Of a stretch of 64,000 nt of DNA, positions 1-11,207 are shown one piece after another. A program made the position numbers and the translations under genes. Positions within the stretch are counted from its first letter, which is position 1. Each line of letters opens with the position of its first letter. The DNA comes from Cephalotus follicularis (lineage: Eukaryota > Streptophyta > Magnoliopsida > Oxalidales > Cephalotaceae). The notes under the pieces were generated by a model. It had not been told where the DNA came from. It ran no database searches and was given only the letters and a program-made list of their open reading frames with translations. Location of the stretch: assembly GCA_001972305.1 (NCBI GenBank), contig BDDD01001578.1:1-64000 (forward strand). Direction: 5' to 3'.

Positions 1-1457
1 AGATGGCATTTAGACTTTGATATTCAACTTGTAATTCCTTGCACATCAAGTAACTTAGTTAGATGCAAATATGTTATCATCAAAACAAGGATTGAGACTT
101 AATCGTCAACAACTGCTAAGGCAAAGCAGTCGACTACTCAACCAAGGCAGCCGGCTATTCTTGAAGGCAGTCGACTGCCCTGTGTAAAATTACTGATATA
201 AGTCCTGTTAAGGCCTCAATTTTGAATGTAATGAACCTGGCCTCCATTTGGATGACTGGAACAGTTATTCCTGGCCTCATATACAATTACATTCCAAAAC
301 TAAACAATGTACGCACCCCTTGTGAGAGTTGCATATGAATTGACTATGTAATGCTATTCTTTGTGAAGCCTTGCATTGCTACTTATTTGTGTTATTGCTA
401 CTGGATGTGCTACTGTCATATTAGTATATACTGTTTTGGTGTCATTTAACACCATTACCACTTGTATCTCAATAATTGGAACCAACTATGGGCTATGTAC
501 CCAAATTATGATATTAACTACCATTTTCATATGAAAACCTATTTGATTAAAAGAAATTATTGATTTTTCCTCCTATGAGAGGTATCACCTGTTTGTTCTC
601 CAAAGTGAGAACCATTATTGTATTGATATTGTTTCTCTCCTATGAGATTTACGATAAATGAATTGTTATACGTTCTAAGGAAACAACTTTTATATTGCAT
701 ATTGCTGATATATGTAATATTATTATTGAATGCTTGTATTGTTTATGCTTGTTGCCGGTAGTCGAGTGATGGTTGTGGTCACCCACTACGGTGGGGATCC
801 TTGGAGCCAGGAGTTGGCCAGAAGATCTCCAAAACTTATCTGCATGGAAGATCTTATTTGTTAAACTACCCGCCAAGGCTGGTAGTAAATGTTACCTATT
901 CTATCATCCTCGGAGCGCAGGAGATAGTTAGGTAGTGCACAGTCGGAGCTAGGAGATAGCGGCATGTGACACCCAAACCATAATTTGGGTATGATTGCTA
1001 TATATATTGCCACATTTAAATGATATTTTAAATATGAACTGTCATACATGTTGCATTCATACATTCCTTAGCATACATTATCTTCCTACTTAGCCAAGTG
1101 AGGACAACGGCTAACCCCTACAATTTCAGATTAAGCGAAGACGTTTGAAGATGGCTGCTGAAGCTTGGAGAGCTTCTACATTCGTTTTAAGGTTGTTATT
1201 TCCTTTACGATGTTGTTATGTATTGTATTGAACGGTTCATACCTCGTAGATGTTGTACTTCCGCTTGTAAGGATAATTTATTTGAATTGTAACCGCACGT
1301 AGTATGGGATGCGTGCGGATGACTTATGTTATATTCTGGCTTACTGAATGCTTCCGCATATTATTTTATGATTTCTTAAATGAATGCTGGAATATATTCA
1401 ATTACTGATATCACCACATATGCTTGTCCAACGTGATTGGGAAAACGGGGTGTGACA
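1..1457 (+). repeat. LTR of family A, 3' part (cut by window start)
   Basis: This stretch aligns by eye with the complete solo LTR at 5494-8196. Shared blocks include the 'ggcctccat...gatgactg' segment, the 'gagaggta' T-rich blocks, the 'ggctaacccc..tacaatttca' block and the terminal GGGGTGTGACA. The family A terminus falls at 1457 and is followed by CATGG. No primer-binding site follows, so this is the end of a solo LTR or a 3' LTR. The next sequence is family C LTR, so the copy inserted into family C. It has no coding capacity; small ORFs here are chance. Confidence 0.75.
125..182. repeat. Short CAGTCGACTG word array in family A LTR
   Basis: Three copies of the palindromic word or its GCCGGC-cored variant lie about 20-23 bp apart (cagtcgacta, cagccggcta, cagtcgactg). 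The same place in the solo LTR at 5494-8196 holds a five-unit array at 6777-6867. Confidence 0.7.
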
Positions 1458-3160
1458 CATGGCCATGCATATGGGCTGGAGAAGAGGGAGAGAGAAATAA
1501 CCTAGATAAAGCACCCATTTCTCCATCGCTCGCACCTAGCTCTTGTGAAAGTGAAAAACAGAGAAAGATAGAGAGAAATTCCAGAGAGAAAACTGACGAG
1601 AGAAAGGGAGAGAATATTTCTCCATTTGTTGAACCAAGGAGAGGAGCTTGGAGGCTCGGGTTGGAACTACTAGACTGGACTTGGATCTATTGGGAAGCTC
1701 AAAGCTACTGGTCAGGAATCTTAAAGAGGTGGACTTTCGGTTCCTAACTTGGAATCAAAAGGTAGGGGATTTATACATGTAAGTTTGAGTTCAAAAAATA
1801 GTGTTGTTCATTGATGAAATGCATGGTTATATGGACTGTGAATTGTTGGTTTAATATCCTGATTACTGCCATTTGTTAACCTGACATGCACATTGAGTTC
1901 TGGATTGAAAATGGTTTGGATTGCATGCATTATTATGTTTGGCTTTCATTGGTATTGTGATGAAACGGAGAAAATGCATGAACGATGATTGTGCCCTGTT
2001 GACCATATGATGACTATTGATGAGATTCTGTTGTATGAATATGGTTGAATGGCTTGCGATAATCTGTTGGATAAAATAGAACGATTTTCATGCTACCGTT
2101 TCGTTGAATAGCTGACTGTTGAAAGAAAACAACCGGCTGTTGAAGGAAAATAGCCGACTGTTCAAGGTACATAGCCGACTGTTAGAGGAAAATAGCCGAC
2201 TGCGCACGTGGGATTTTGCCCAGATATGGCAAGGAGAATCGTATGTATACTGTGTCACATAGATAGTCGACTGTTTAAGGAAAATAGTTGACTGCTCATG
2301 TGTTACTCACCTAGAACAGTCGACTACTAGAGGAAAGCAGCTCACTGCTAAGGTAAACAGCCGACTGTTATAGGAAATAGCCGACTGTTAAAGGAAAGAA
2401 CCGACCCTTAGAGAAAGTGGTTGACATAGGCGTGGCGCCAACGACTCTAGATGCATTACGAGCATATATTTGCATTGCATTGCATTCACTATGGATTGAA
2501 TTGGATTGTGAACTGGATTGTTATTGCTTCTAAGATGTTTTACCATTTTAGGAAGTTGCATTCATGATTTACTACAAATCATTATTTTATATAAACTGCT
2601 ATGTTCGAAAATGAAATACAGTTTTAAAAAGGGATTGATACACATTTGAATAAATGTTATGACAAGTATTTTGTGCCTCATAAATTACTTGAAAAGGATT
2701 GGAAAAGTTATTTCAAATGCCGAATTAATTGTTTTTACAGGATTGTTATACATTTTGAAAATGTATTGTTTCAAGAATTTTATGAAATTGCTTGAAAAGG
2801 GATTGTGATATATTTTGAATAAATATATGGTTTCGAGTATTTATTATATACAAATTACTTGAAATGGATTGTGATTGTGGATTGTTGCTGTATTAGTCGC
2901 GGTAGTGGAGTTGCCACCGACGCTAATGGCAGGGTTGGACTCTAGGGGACAGGAGATGGCTGGAGGAACCCATTGTGTTGGTTACTTAGCCATAGTGCAA
3001 AAGTAACATTGGATTGTGACATCCTTCGAGTCATCTGGAGATGGCACTGGAGTGAGGAGTTGTGTACCTGGGCTAGGAGATGGCGATGCCTTCGTGTATT
3101 GTTGGATTGTTGGTTGTAGCCACTTCGCATGGTTGCGCACCTATTGATAGATATACATAC
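1458..3160 (+). repeat. Family C LTR fragment, + orientation
   Basis: This matches, in reverse complement, the family C solo LTR at 14065-17013. Common landmarks are a GA-rich leader, the 'ggtaggggattt' block near 1760, a word array, and the 'ggagatggc' / 'gccacttcgcatgg' blocks near 2950-3130. Neither LTR terminus is present. The left end is cut by the family A LTR and the right side by a DNA transposon at 3161. No gene is seen. Confidence 0.65.
2109..2427. repeat. CAGCCGACTG word array, exact 21-bp spacing
   Basis: Five successive words begin at 2109, 2130, 2151, 2172 and 2193, exactly 21 bp apart. More decayed copies continue to about 2427. The prevailing form is tAGCCGACTG, the GCCGAC-cored variant of the CAGTCGACTG palindrome. 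The spacer is A-rich (gttaaaggaaaa). Confidence 0.85.
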
Positions 3161-4263
3161 AGGGGCGGAGTGACGGGGGTGTTTAGGGGTACCAGGCACC
3201 CCTAAAGTAAAAAAAAAAAAAAATGTTGTCACTCTGTTTTATGGGGCACTGTGTTGGGCTAAATGTCAAACAATGTAAGAGAGGGAGAGAGAGGGAAAAG
3301 AGATGCTAGTTTTTTACTATGATTATTGAAAGTGGTGCTTCTTGAGACATTAAAGAAACGAATGTAGCGTTTCTGGTCCCACTTTTGCAAGAGGTCAATG
3401 CCTAATGCTTTAAATTTTCGGTGTCAAGTTTTATTTGTTGGGTTTATTTTTTAATAATATCATTTATTAGAAAAAGTTTTCTTTTTTATTCAGAAAATGA
3501 AAAAGACAACATTCTATGTATTTTATTTTAGGAGACTATTTATGAATTTAAGAGAAGAATAACTCTCACGTAACTGTCAATACATACTCTTAATCCTATC
3601 ATAAATTTATCACTTATTTAATGCCATTTATTTTCAGTTGACACCCTTTTATTATCAATTAGCAAATTTTTGAACTAGATTACAAGTTTATATGGACTTT
3701 GGGTTGAGATGTCACTAAAATTTTAAGACTAATTATGTATGCATCATGCGTGTGTGTAGATATATGTATATTAATTTAAACAGTGATAATGTTGTCAAGT
3801 TATTTTTTTTTGGACAATTTACGCATCTCTTCTCACATAAACAGTGATTCTAAAAAATGATAATCATCTTTTATATAAATAAAATGATGTGATTGATAAA
3901 AAAGTACCGTGAAAATATCAACACCCAGTTTAAAAAGTGTGGTCTTATAAATAAAAAAACTTTGTAATAAAAATCATGATAAAAACTCTCAGTTGTTTAC
4001 ATTGAATAAACAATTGCTGAAAAAATTAAATTCGACAAGATAATTGATTATTTTTATGATATGAAAAAGCGACGAGTTTAACTTAGACAATGAAAATCAT
4101 GATGCTCTTTTTTTTATGAAAATTTATATCAAAATTGATTGTACTTCTTTAAATGTTTCTACTTAATAATATTGAACTTTTAGTGTTCAAATTTTTTATG
4201 TTTAGTCGTGTCTCGTATTAATTTTCACAGCACCCCCATATTTAAATTCCTGGCTCCGCCCCT
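3161..4263. mobile_element. hAT-like non-autonomous DNA transposon
   Basis: The element begins AGGGGCGGAGTGAC and ends TGGCTCCGCCCCT, so its ends form an imperfect terminal inverted repeat. A subterminal CACCCC block is also inverted. It is flanked by near-identical 8-bp direct repeats (ATACATAC at 3153-3160 and ATACACAC at 4264-4271), the size made by hAT transposases. The interior is very AT-rich, with no transposase ORF. It sits inside the family C LTR fragment. The call rests on termini and TSD length; superfamily assignment is inference. Confidence 0.6.
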
Positions 4264-4420
4264 ATACACACACACACACACACACACATGGCATAATCCA
4301 AGGGACCAATAACCTCCTCCATGATGTTAGCAATTCAGAGACAAATAAGGTCAGGTAAGGCTATTAATACCCCTAAGAAAGACTATGGGGGGGAGTAAAA
4401 CCTCCTGAATTTTTGATAAT
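4264..4420. other. (CA)n microsatellite and unassigned DNA
   Basis: A (CA)n run lies at about 4266-4288. The rest up to the pararetroviral coat-protein region matches nothing else recognised in the window. Confidence 0.5.
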
Positions 4421-5493
4421 TTGCTTGTTTTGTGTAAAAGGAAGACCAGAGAACCAAAATCCAATACATTCTTCAGACCATCCGACGCTTTTCCCAATAA
4501 ATCAAATCTCCACACGTTGAGGACTGTTGTGAAGTTTATTTATGCATCAACAGAAACCAATGATTTAGGAGAACCAATTCTTAACCGAGATAATGAAACA
4601 ATTGAAGATGCAGTAGCAACATTAATTTATAATATTACTGAATATTTTATAGGAGACCCTACTTATTTAAAAGATAGGACTGCCAACCAATTATCAAATT
4701 TAAGATGTAGAAATTTACAAGATTTTAGATGGTATAAAGATACATTCATGACTAATGTTTTAACCAGAGAAGACGCAACTCGACTTTATTGGAAAGAAAA
4801 ATTTATAACTGGATTACCTACATTATTTTTCGAAAAAATTAAAAATAAATATAAAGAGTCAAATAATGGAATAGTACCATATGAGACAATGACCTACGGA
4901 GATATTGTAAGTACCATTATCAAAACTGTATTATGAGCAAACAAATAAAAAGAGATTCAAAAACATATAAAAAAGAATTAGAAGACTATTGCACACAATT
5001 TGGTTATGAACCATTTAAACATCCACCTTAAAAAACATAAAGCTTGCAAAAACTTAGAAAACTTAAACAAATATATGAAAGAAAATATTACAAAAACCAG
5101 ACTATTATAGAAAATCCACTAAGACAAAAACTCGTCCTAAACCTAAACATTTTTAAAAACCCATTAATAATTTCCAAAAAACAGATTACCAAAAAATAAA
5201 TAATTGCTATAATTTTGGAAAACCAGGACATATAGCAAACTTCTGAAGAAGAAGAAAGGATATATTATTCCCAAAATTCATATTCTTTGATAAAAATTCA
5301 ACCCATAAAAAATTCTACTTCTGAATCGGAAACAAATCATAACAATTCAATAATAAAAACTTGCAATTGTAATAATTGTATCATTGGAACTACCTGTTCC
5401 ACGGATAAACATTGATAGATGAAAGGAAAACAAACCCTTACTAACTCCAGCTTATGCATATTAATGAAAATTTAATATTTCCCAATTTCATAC
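4421..5493 (+). pseudogene. EPRV coat-protein region (degenerate)
   Basis: The open frame at 4421-4936 and its frameshifted continuation resemble a caulimovirid coat protein. They show the conserved 'LYWKEKFITGLP' and 'TYGDIVSTI' blocks, then in another frame a 'KELEDYCTQFGY' block. A CCHC zinc knuckle follows at 5205-5246, reading CYNFGKPGHIANF then a stop. Its second Cys is Phe and its last Cys codon is TGA, so it cannot bind zinc normally. No ATG starts the frame. No protease or RT follows in this copy: the sequence goes to the region upstream of the second viral ORF, interrupted by a solo LTR. The AT-rich lysine-rich composition fits caulimovirid DNA. Family call is good; genus (florendovirus-like) is inference. 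Confidence 0.75.
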
Positions 5494-5663
5494 TGTAATA
5501 ACCGTAACTTTAATTAATGTATATTGCTCCAATTTTAAATAAAATATACATTTTAGTTGAGATTATTTGTCCAATTATCACAATAATTGTGTTTAGTGAA
5601 TGCTTGGGTTCGTATGAAATACAATTGGTAAAACAAACTTAAGGAACCCTAAAACCAGCTCAA

Positions 5664-5745
5664 ATAGCCGACTATCACAGGGTAACAGTCGACTGGTTGA
5701 TTCGTGGAAGAGACAGTCGACTGTCACAGGACGATAATCGACTGG
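5664..5745. repeat. CAGTCGACTG word array (upstream of LTR TATA)
   Basis: Copies read agccgactat, cagtcgactg, cagtcgactg and aatcgactgg. They lie 170-250 bp into the LTR, ahead of the candidate TATA box. Confidence 0.7.
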
Positions 5746-6776
5746 AGTGACACGGAACAGGCGTCTGGCATGCACAGAGACAGTGACGACAAGTGTTCTA
5801 ATCGTGGCATGCATGTGGGATGCTTGTCACCAGCTACCAGAGCATGCAAAAAGGAGTACCCTGCATGTGCTCTGCAGACCTGCTAACATGCAAACATAAG
5901 AATTGAAAGAAGTTAAGTGAGAGGAAGTTATGCATGTAAGAGAGAGAAAAGAAATGGCTGAATTAAGAGAATCTGGCGAGTTCTAAGGCTCCTAAGCCTT
6001 TATATCAGCTGTTAGGATAGAATGTCAGTGTTAGAAGACACTGAGGACAGAGGAGAGCTTGCTGGAGAATTGTTGGAGCTTGCATGTTGAAAGTTGGAGT
6101 TCAAAGGGGGTGAAGCTTGATTTTCCTGGTAAGTTCCCAATCCGAGCTCACCACTAATGTTGAGGTTTATTGATGATGTAACGAGGAGGATGTTAGATAT
6201 ATCTTCTATTAACATGATTAAGGTTAATAAATTATGGAATTTGAATAGAATTGGTAAATGGTTCAATAAGAGTTGAAATTTATGAGCTAATGATGAGCTA
6301 CTAGTTGGATATTAGGTTATTAGTGGATTAAATGTACCAATGTTAGTAATATATATCCACTGTTGACATGAGAACGAATGATTAAACCTGGAAATTAAGA
6401 TGAAATGAGAAGTTGTTTGAATGTGAAAGAGAGACTTAATGGAATTGTTGATAAGCTACTGTTGGGTAGTAATTTGTAACCAGATTTAGTTAAACTTACT
6501 GAGTAAATGACTGAACATTCGAGCATGCATTGTATAGATCGATTCTGCTGAGATTGAAAGGTTAAGTTGGTGGAAAGAGCTTTGGACATAAAAGAGAGAA
6601 ATCAATCCAAATTGATTTCGGGATAGCGTTTATGGTAGGGGTAATGACATGTTTTTGAAGATATAATATGCATATCATGTATGGTTAACTTCCTGTTTTG
6701 TTGCATGTGTTGATAGGGTTAGTATTTGGACATTGAAATGCATACCCTGCTACTACCTGCTTATTTCTGGGTAAAG

Positions 6777-6867
6777 CAGTCGATTGTTCTTCAAGACAGT
6801 CGACTACTCAATCTAACCAGTCGACTACTCAACCAAACAACCAACTGTTCTTGGGAACAGCCGACTG
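6777..6867. repeat. CAGTCGACTG word array (downstream of LTR TATA)
   Basis: Word starts are at 6777, 6797, 6818, 6838 and 6858, spaced 20, 21, 20 and 20 bp. Variants include cagtcgattg, cagtcgacta, caaccaactg and cagccgactg. Confidence 0.85.
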
Positions 6868-7677
6868 TCCTGGGTTAAAATTCTGATATAGGCTCTGATT
6901 AGGCCTTAGATTGAATGTAATTAACCTGGCCTCCATATGAGATGACTGTAATAGTCAATCCTGGCCTTATATAATTACATTTCAGAAATTAAACAATGTA
7001 TGCACTCCTTGTGAAAGTGGTGCAAGAATGACTATGGTATGCTAATGACCTTATTGAAACCTTGGAAATGCTACTGTTATAATTAGTATATACTGTTTAG
7101 GGTGTTCATTAACACTACTGTCCCTTATTTTCAAATGATTGAACCAAGTAGTGCTTTAAGCACAAATATGAGTTCCTTACGGTTTTCAAAATGGAAATCT
7201 ATAATGTCAAATGATTACGGTTTTCCCTCCAATGAGAGGTACTGTTACTGTACTGAATATCGTTTTCCTCCTATGAGATGTACGATTACTGAATTGTTAA
7301 ATGTTTCAAAAGAAAACAACCTCGTATTACATTTTAAACTTATGTAATATTACTACTGAGTTGATTGAATTGTTTGTCTATGTTATTTCCGGTAGTCGAG
7401 TGATAGGAGACATTACTGGCTACGGAGGTGGTCTATGTGCCAGGAGTTGGCTAGAGTACCCACCCAAACTGTCTGCAATGAAGATCTTGATTGTTAAACT
7501 GCCCGCTAATGCTGGTAGAAATTAACCTGATCTATCAGCTCCGGAGTGAGGGGTGATAGATAGGTGGTGCACAGTTGGTGCTAGGAGTTAGTGACATGTG
7601 ATTGATTGTACCCTTGTGCGGTATTCTTGCATTGTACTGTCTATGGCCACTTGGCATGATTGCGTTATATATTGGAA

Positions 7678-7687
7678 TACTATATAT

Positions 7688-7772
<85 letters not shown>
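7678..7772. repeat. (TA)n microsatellite
   Basis: About 95 bp of nearly pure TA lies in the 3' half of the family A solo LTR. Tyr/Ile-rich ORFs over it are chance. Confidence 0.95.
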
Positions 7773-7775
<3 letters not shown>

Positions 7776-8201
7776 ATTTCATTTAAATTGTCATAAATAT
7801 TGCATTTATATATTCAATTATCATGCGTTGTTTTCCTACTTAGGCAAGTGAGGACAGCGGCTAACCCCCTACAATTTCATGTTAAGCAAGGGCGTTATGA
7901 AAGTGCTACTGAAGCTTGGAGAGTTTTCACCTGCTAAGGTTGTTATTTTTATGTTGTATTGTATTTGTAATGAACAATTCGCACACCGTTGTTGTTATAC
8001 CTTTCCTTATGTATAAGGATAATTTGATGGATTGTATACGCACGTAGTATGGGCTGCGTGCGGATGACTTTGTAATCAAGTTTTAAATGCTTCCGCTTAT
8101 ATTATTGAATTGTTAATTGGAATGCTGGATTATCTTTACTTATTCCTGATATCACCACATATGTTGTCTAACGTAATGGAATAACGGCGTGTGACACATA
8201 C

Positions 8202-8504
8202 TAACAAAAGAGATAAAATTTGACAAGTCTGTACAAGATGGCAGGTCTCACTATTTGACGTAATTTAGATTCATTACCAGTCTCTATTTCCCACTGAAAT
8301 ATAAAGAAAAGAGCGAAAATTTCTATCTCCCACTGAGATAGAAAAAGAAATTTGATTCACAAAAGAATAACAATTTAGCATCATGAATAACTATGTGCGC
8401 TTGAAAATTTCTTGCATGCGAAAACATTAATTATAGTTGTGTGTGCATAAAAATATTCTTGAAGACGAATTGTATACTGAAACATTTTACACATGTTGCA
8501 GATT
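8202..8504 (+). other. EPRV region before ORF2 with candidate 3' splice site
   Basis: This is the upstream region of the second EPRV ORF. It contains two 'tctc(ta)tttcccactgag' repeats, also present in inverted form in the copy at 25700-25900. It ends in ttttacacatgttgcag just before the ORF2 start. The pyrimidine-rich run and terminal CAG look like a splice acceptor, and the other copy also ends in tttgcag there. Splicing is inference. Confidence 0.5.
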
Positions 8505-9675
8505 ATGGCCTCAAATCCAGCAAACAATTTCAAAACGAAACAGTCTTATTCCCAATCATTTGCTAATAGAAGACAATTACCATTATCTATTACAAATATC
8601 CAAAGTGAGGAATCTCTTGCACCGATTCCCGCTAAACCACTAACCACTTTTTATTCGGACATTGTAAAAAGACCAACCACTTCCCAAACCACACCTCAAT
8701 TCCTTAGTAAATTTAATATAGAACTAGAATTTGAGAAAACGTGTCAAACTCCTTTAGAAATTGCAAAAAGAGTCTTCTGTAAGGATTGGCACTTCTACAA
8801 TTCTCACCCTCGGAAATCACAAGTTTATTATGAATACATTTTGGTTGAAACAGATTCCATTAAAATTAACCAAAAAAATTAATCCCAACAATTCTAATTT
8901 GATAACTCATACTTCAATATTTATTCAAAAAATCCTCATTGTAACCGATTGGGGACAAGCCCCCTTAAATTCTAAGCAATTTTCATCTCCCTTTACTCCC
9001 TCCACTTATAACTATTTTGATTACATAGAGGCATGGAAATATCCATTTTTATTCCAAAACGCTGAAAATAGACATCCTTGGTTTTTCTGTTTTGATAAAA
9101 CATTTGACATAAATCAATTTATCCCTTACTGGTTCATCAATTGGTGGGGCCTTTATTGGCCACACAAAGACATTTTACCTCCCTCAGTATTTGATGCAAT
9201 GATAACCTTTATCAAAAACTCGAACCAGTCTGATAAACTTCGCCCAAGTATGATACATATTTTTATACATTGCCGATTATCCTGTATAATGGACTGGGAT
9301 TATTCCATTCAACGAACTGAAGATACTTTACCAGCTCTCCATCGAAATTTTTGGAAAAAATGGTGGAACAATTACGATTTATCAAAATGCATTTTAGAAA
9401 CTGTTCTCCAATCATTACAAAACAAAATTCAACAATCTCAGCAATTTACTCTCACCAAAAGTCAAATTCAGACTAGTATTGCCTCTACTTGTACTAACCA
9501 AGAGCTCCAGACACAAATCAAAAAATTACAAGAAGCATTGGCAAATACTCCCGATGATGATGACAATGAGTTGCAAGCATTTGTAACTCCTTCCATGGCC
9601 TCTATCAATCTCGACGATGATGAAGAATTTTCTCTGACCCCTCCATCAAAAAGGGAAAAGAGAAAAGTAAAGTAA
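8505..9675 (+). pseudogene. EPRV second ORF (unknown function), copy 1
   Basis: ATG at 8505 starts a protein of about 390 codons with a Ser/Gln-rich N-terminus ('MASNPANNF'). A Trp-rich centre ('PYWFINWWGLYWPHKD') and a C-terminal acidic/charged tail (DDDDNE ... SKREKRKVK) follow. A frame change occurs in an A-run near 8880, so the N-terminal 125 codons and the rest are in different frames. The copy at 24628-25634 reads through that point, which makes the break specific to this copy. The pairing with caulimovirid MP, coat, protease and RT sequence and with a viral promoter just downstream marks it as pararetroviral. I believe it corresponds to the extra ORF of florendoviruses, from memory of genome layout and not from a search. 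No enzymatic motif is visible. Confidence 0.7.
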
Positions 9676-10635
9676 ACACGAAGAAGAAAATTGGCAAAAA
9701 ATACATTAGACAAGACACTATTTATACTAAAGAGAAAATTGGCAAAAAATAAGTTGGACAAAACACTATTTTCACCTCAGCAACTTTGAAGACAAAACAA
9801 AAGGAACTACAGCAACTCCACTTCCTAAAAAGAAACTACAGCAATTCCACTTATCAGACAAGGATGACTTCATCTACAGCAACTCCACTCATCAACATTT
9901 CTATAAAAGGAAGGTCACGCTTCACAATGAACCAAGGTAGGATAGACATTCAGGAGATTTAGAGAAGACATCACGGAGAGTCCTCCTCCAAAACCTTTAA
10001 CCACTCCAATATTCTCCCATCCTCCCCACTATTTAAACACTTTGTAATCATTTCTCTAGTCACAACTACTATAAATTGTAACCATCCTCCATCAATTTAA
10101 TCATTCTGACATAGTTCTGATAACCATTCTCTGTAAGTGCTGTATGTTTTTCTGTGATTAAAAAATATTTTGTTAACTATTCATTTAATTTTCTGTTCAC
10201 TATTCATTCATTGGCTACTATTCATTGAGTTTTCCGGCAACTATTACGATAAACACTCCTTGAATTTAAGGCAAGAAAATTTTAAATTTTATTTAACTAA
10301 TCCATAGATATGGTCGGTTCAACCGCCTGACTGTGTGGAGAAAGTTAAAATTTTAATTTTAATTTCATATTCAAAATGATCCATCTACCAGTGTGGACTA
10401 CCGCTGGTCAGCATGGATACTTTTCCATTTAACTTGTTCATATTTTGTATTTAATTTATGTTCTCTTTCTAACTTTCTTAATTTTGCTATTTTTTATTGA
10501 TTCATTTTGTAATTTATCTCTTTTTAAATTGTTTCCTGCTTCCGTTATGTTCCCTCTTTCTACCTTTATTGATTATGCTATTTTTTATTGATTCATTTAG
10601 TAATTTATCTCTGTTTAAATTGTTGGTCAAATAGC
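9676..10635 (+). promoter_or_regulatory. EPRV promoter and long leader, copy 1
   Basis: The region is non-coding and follows ORF2. Three copies of a CTACAGCAA(T/C)TCCACT-type repeat begin at 9807, 9836 and 9874. A TATA box (TATAAAA) lies at 9902-9908. An AT-rich leader of about 700 bp follows. It includes a block near 10310-10420 with the complementary elements ttttaattttaattt and aaaattttaa, and an approximately 90-bp tandem duplication near 10460-10620. The same module recurs at 24108-24340 (minus) and 25961-26860 (plus). The layout matches a caulimovirid pregenomic RNA promoter. Confidence 0.7.
9902..9908 (+). promoter_or_regulatory. TATA box of EPRV promoter
   Basis: TATAAAA followed by GGAAGG. 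The same heptamer lies at 26100-26106 and, reversed, at 24191-24197, always just after the CTACAGCAACTCCACT repeats. Confidence 0.7.
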
Positions 10636-11207
10636 AATTTGGGGGCCGAAAGCAGGAAACAATTTAAAGGGAGATAAATTACTAAATTAATCAATAAAAA
10701 ATAGCAAAATTAAGAAAGGTAGAAAGAGAGAACATAAATTAAATACAAAATATAAAGAAGTTAAATGGAAAAGTATCCACGCTGACCGGCTGTAGTCCCC
10801 ACTGGTAGATGGATCCTTTTGAATATGAAATTAAAATTAAAATTTTAACTTTCTCCACACAGTCAGGCGGTTGAACCGACCATATCGATAGATTAGTTAA
10901 ATAAAATTTAAAATTTTTCTTGCCTTAAATTCAAAGAGTGTTTACCATAATAGTTGCTAGAAAACTCAATAAATAGTGACCACGGAATGAATAGTTAATG
11001 GAAAATTAAATGAATAGTTACCAGAATAATTTGTGGAATTTATTTAATCAGAGAAAAACATACAGTACTTACAAAGAATGTTTACCGAAACTATGCCGGA
11101 ATGATTAAAATGATGGAGGACGGTTACAATTTATAGTAGTTGTGACTGGAGAAATGGTTACAAAGTGTTTAAATAGTGGGGAAGATGGGAGAATATTGGA
11201 GTGGTAT
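10636..11207 (-). repeat. Inverted copy of EPRV leader (large palindrome arm)
   Basis: This is the reverse complement of about 10020-10560 (shared blocks: aaattgtttcctgcttt, the gatccatctaccagtg block, the tcaggcggttgaaccgac block, 'gattaaaatgatgga'). Together the arms form an inverted repeat of roughly 0.55 kb with a short centre near 10620-10640. The arm stops at the B1 insertion (11208) and resumes at about 24108 with the rest of the inverted viral copy. Confidence 0.8.

Larger units (their letters stand above)
5494..8196 (+). mobile_element. Solo LTR, Gypsy family A (2,703 bp)
   Basis: It begins TGTAATAACCG, ends GGCGTGTGACA, and is flanked by a perfect 5-bp duplication CATAC (5489-5493 and 8197-8201). 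With no internal domain, this is a solo LTR made by LTR-LTR recombination. A candidate TATA box (tttatat) lies near 6000. Two word arrays sit on either side of it (5664-5745 and 6777-6867). A TA-rich microsatellite lies at about 7678-7772. The full element at 13221-22417 identifies the family as a chromodomain Gypsy element. The LTR is inserted in EPRV sequence. Confidence 0.9.

Noticed and set aside
1424..1747. 107-codon plus-strand ORF
   Set aside because: It spans the junction of two LTR families and translates a GA-rich leader, so it cannot be an ancestral gene.
7535..7851. Overlapping Tyr/Ile-rich ORFs on both strands
   Set aside because: Produced by the (TA)n microsatellite at 7678-7772.
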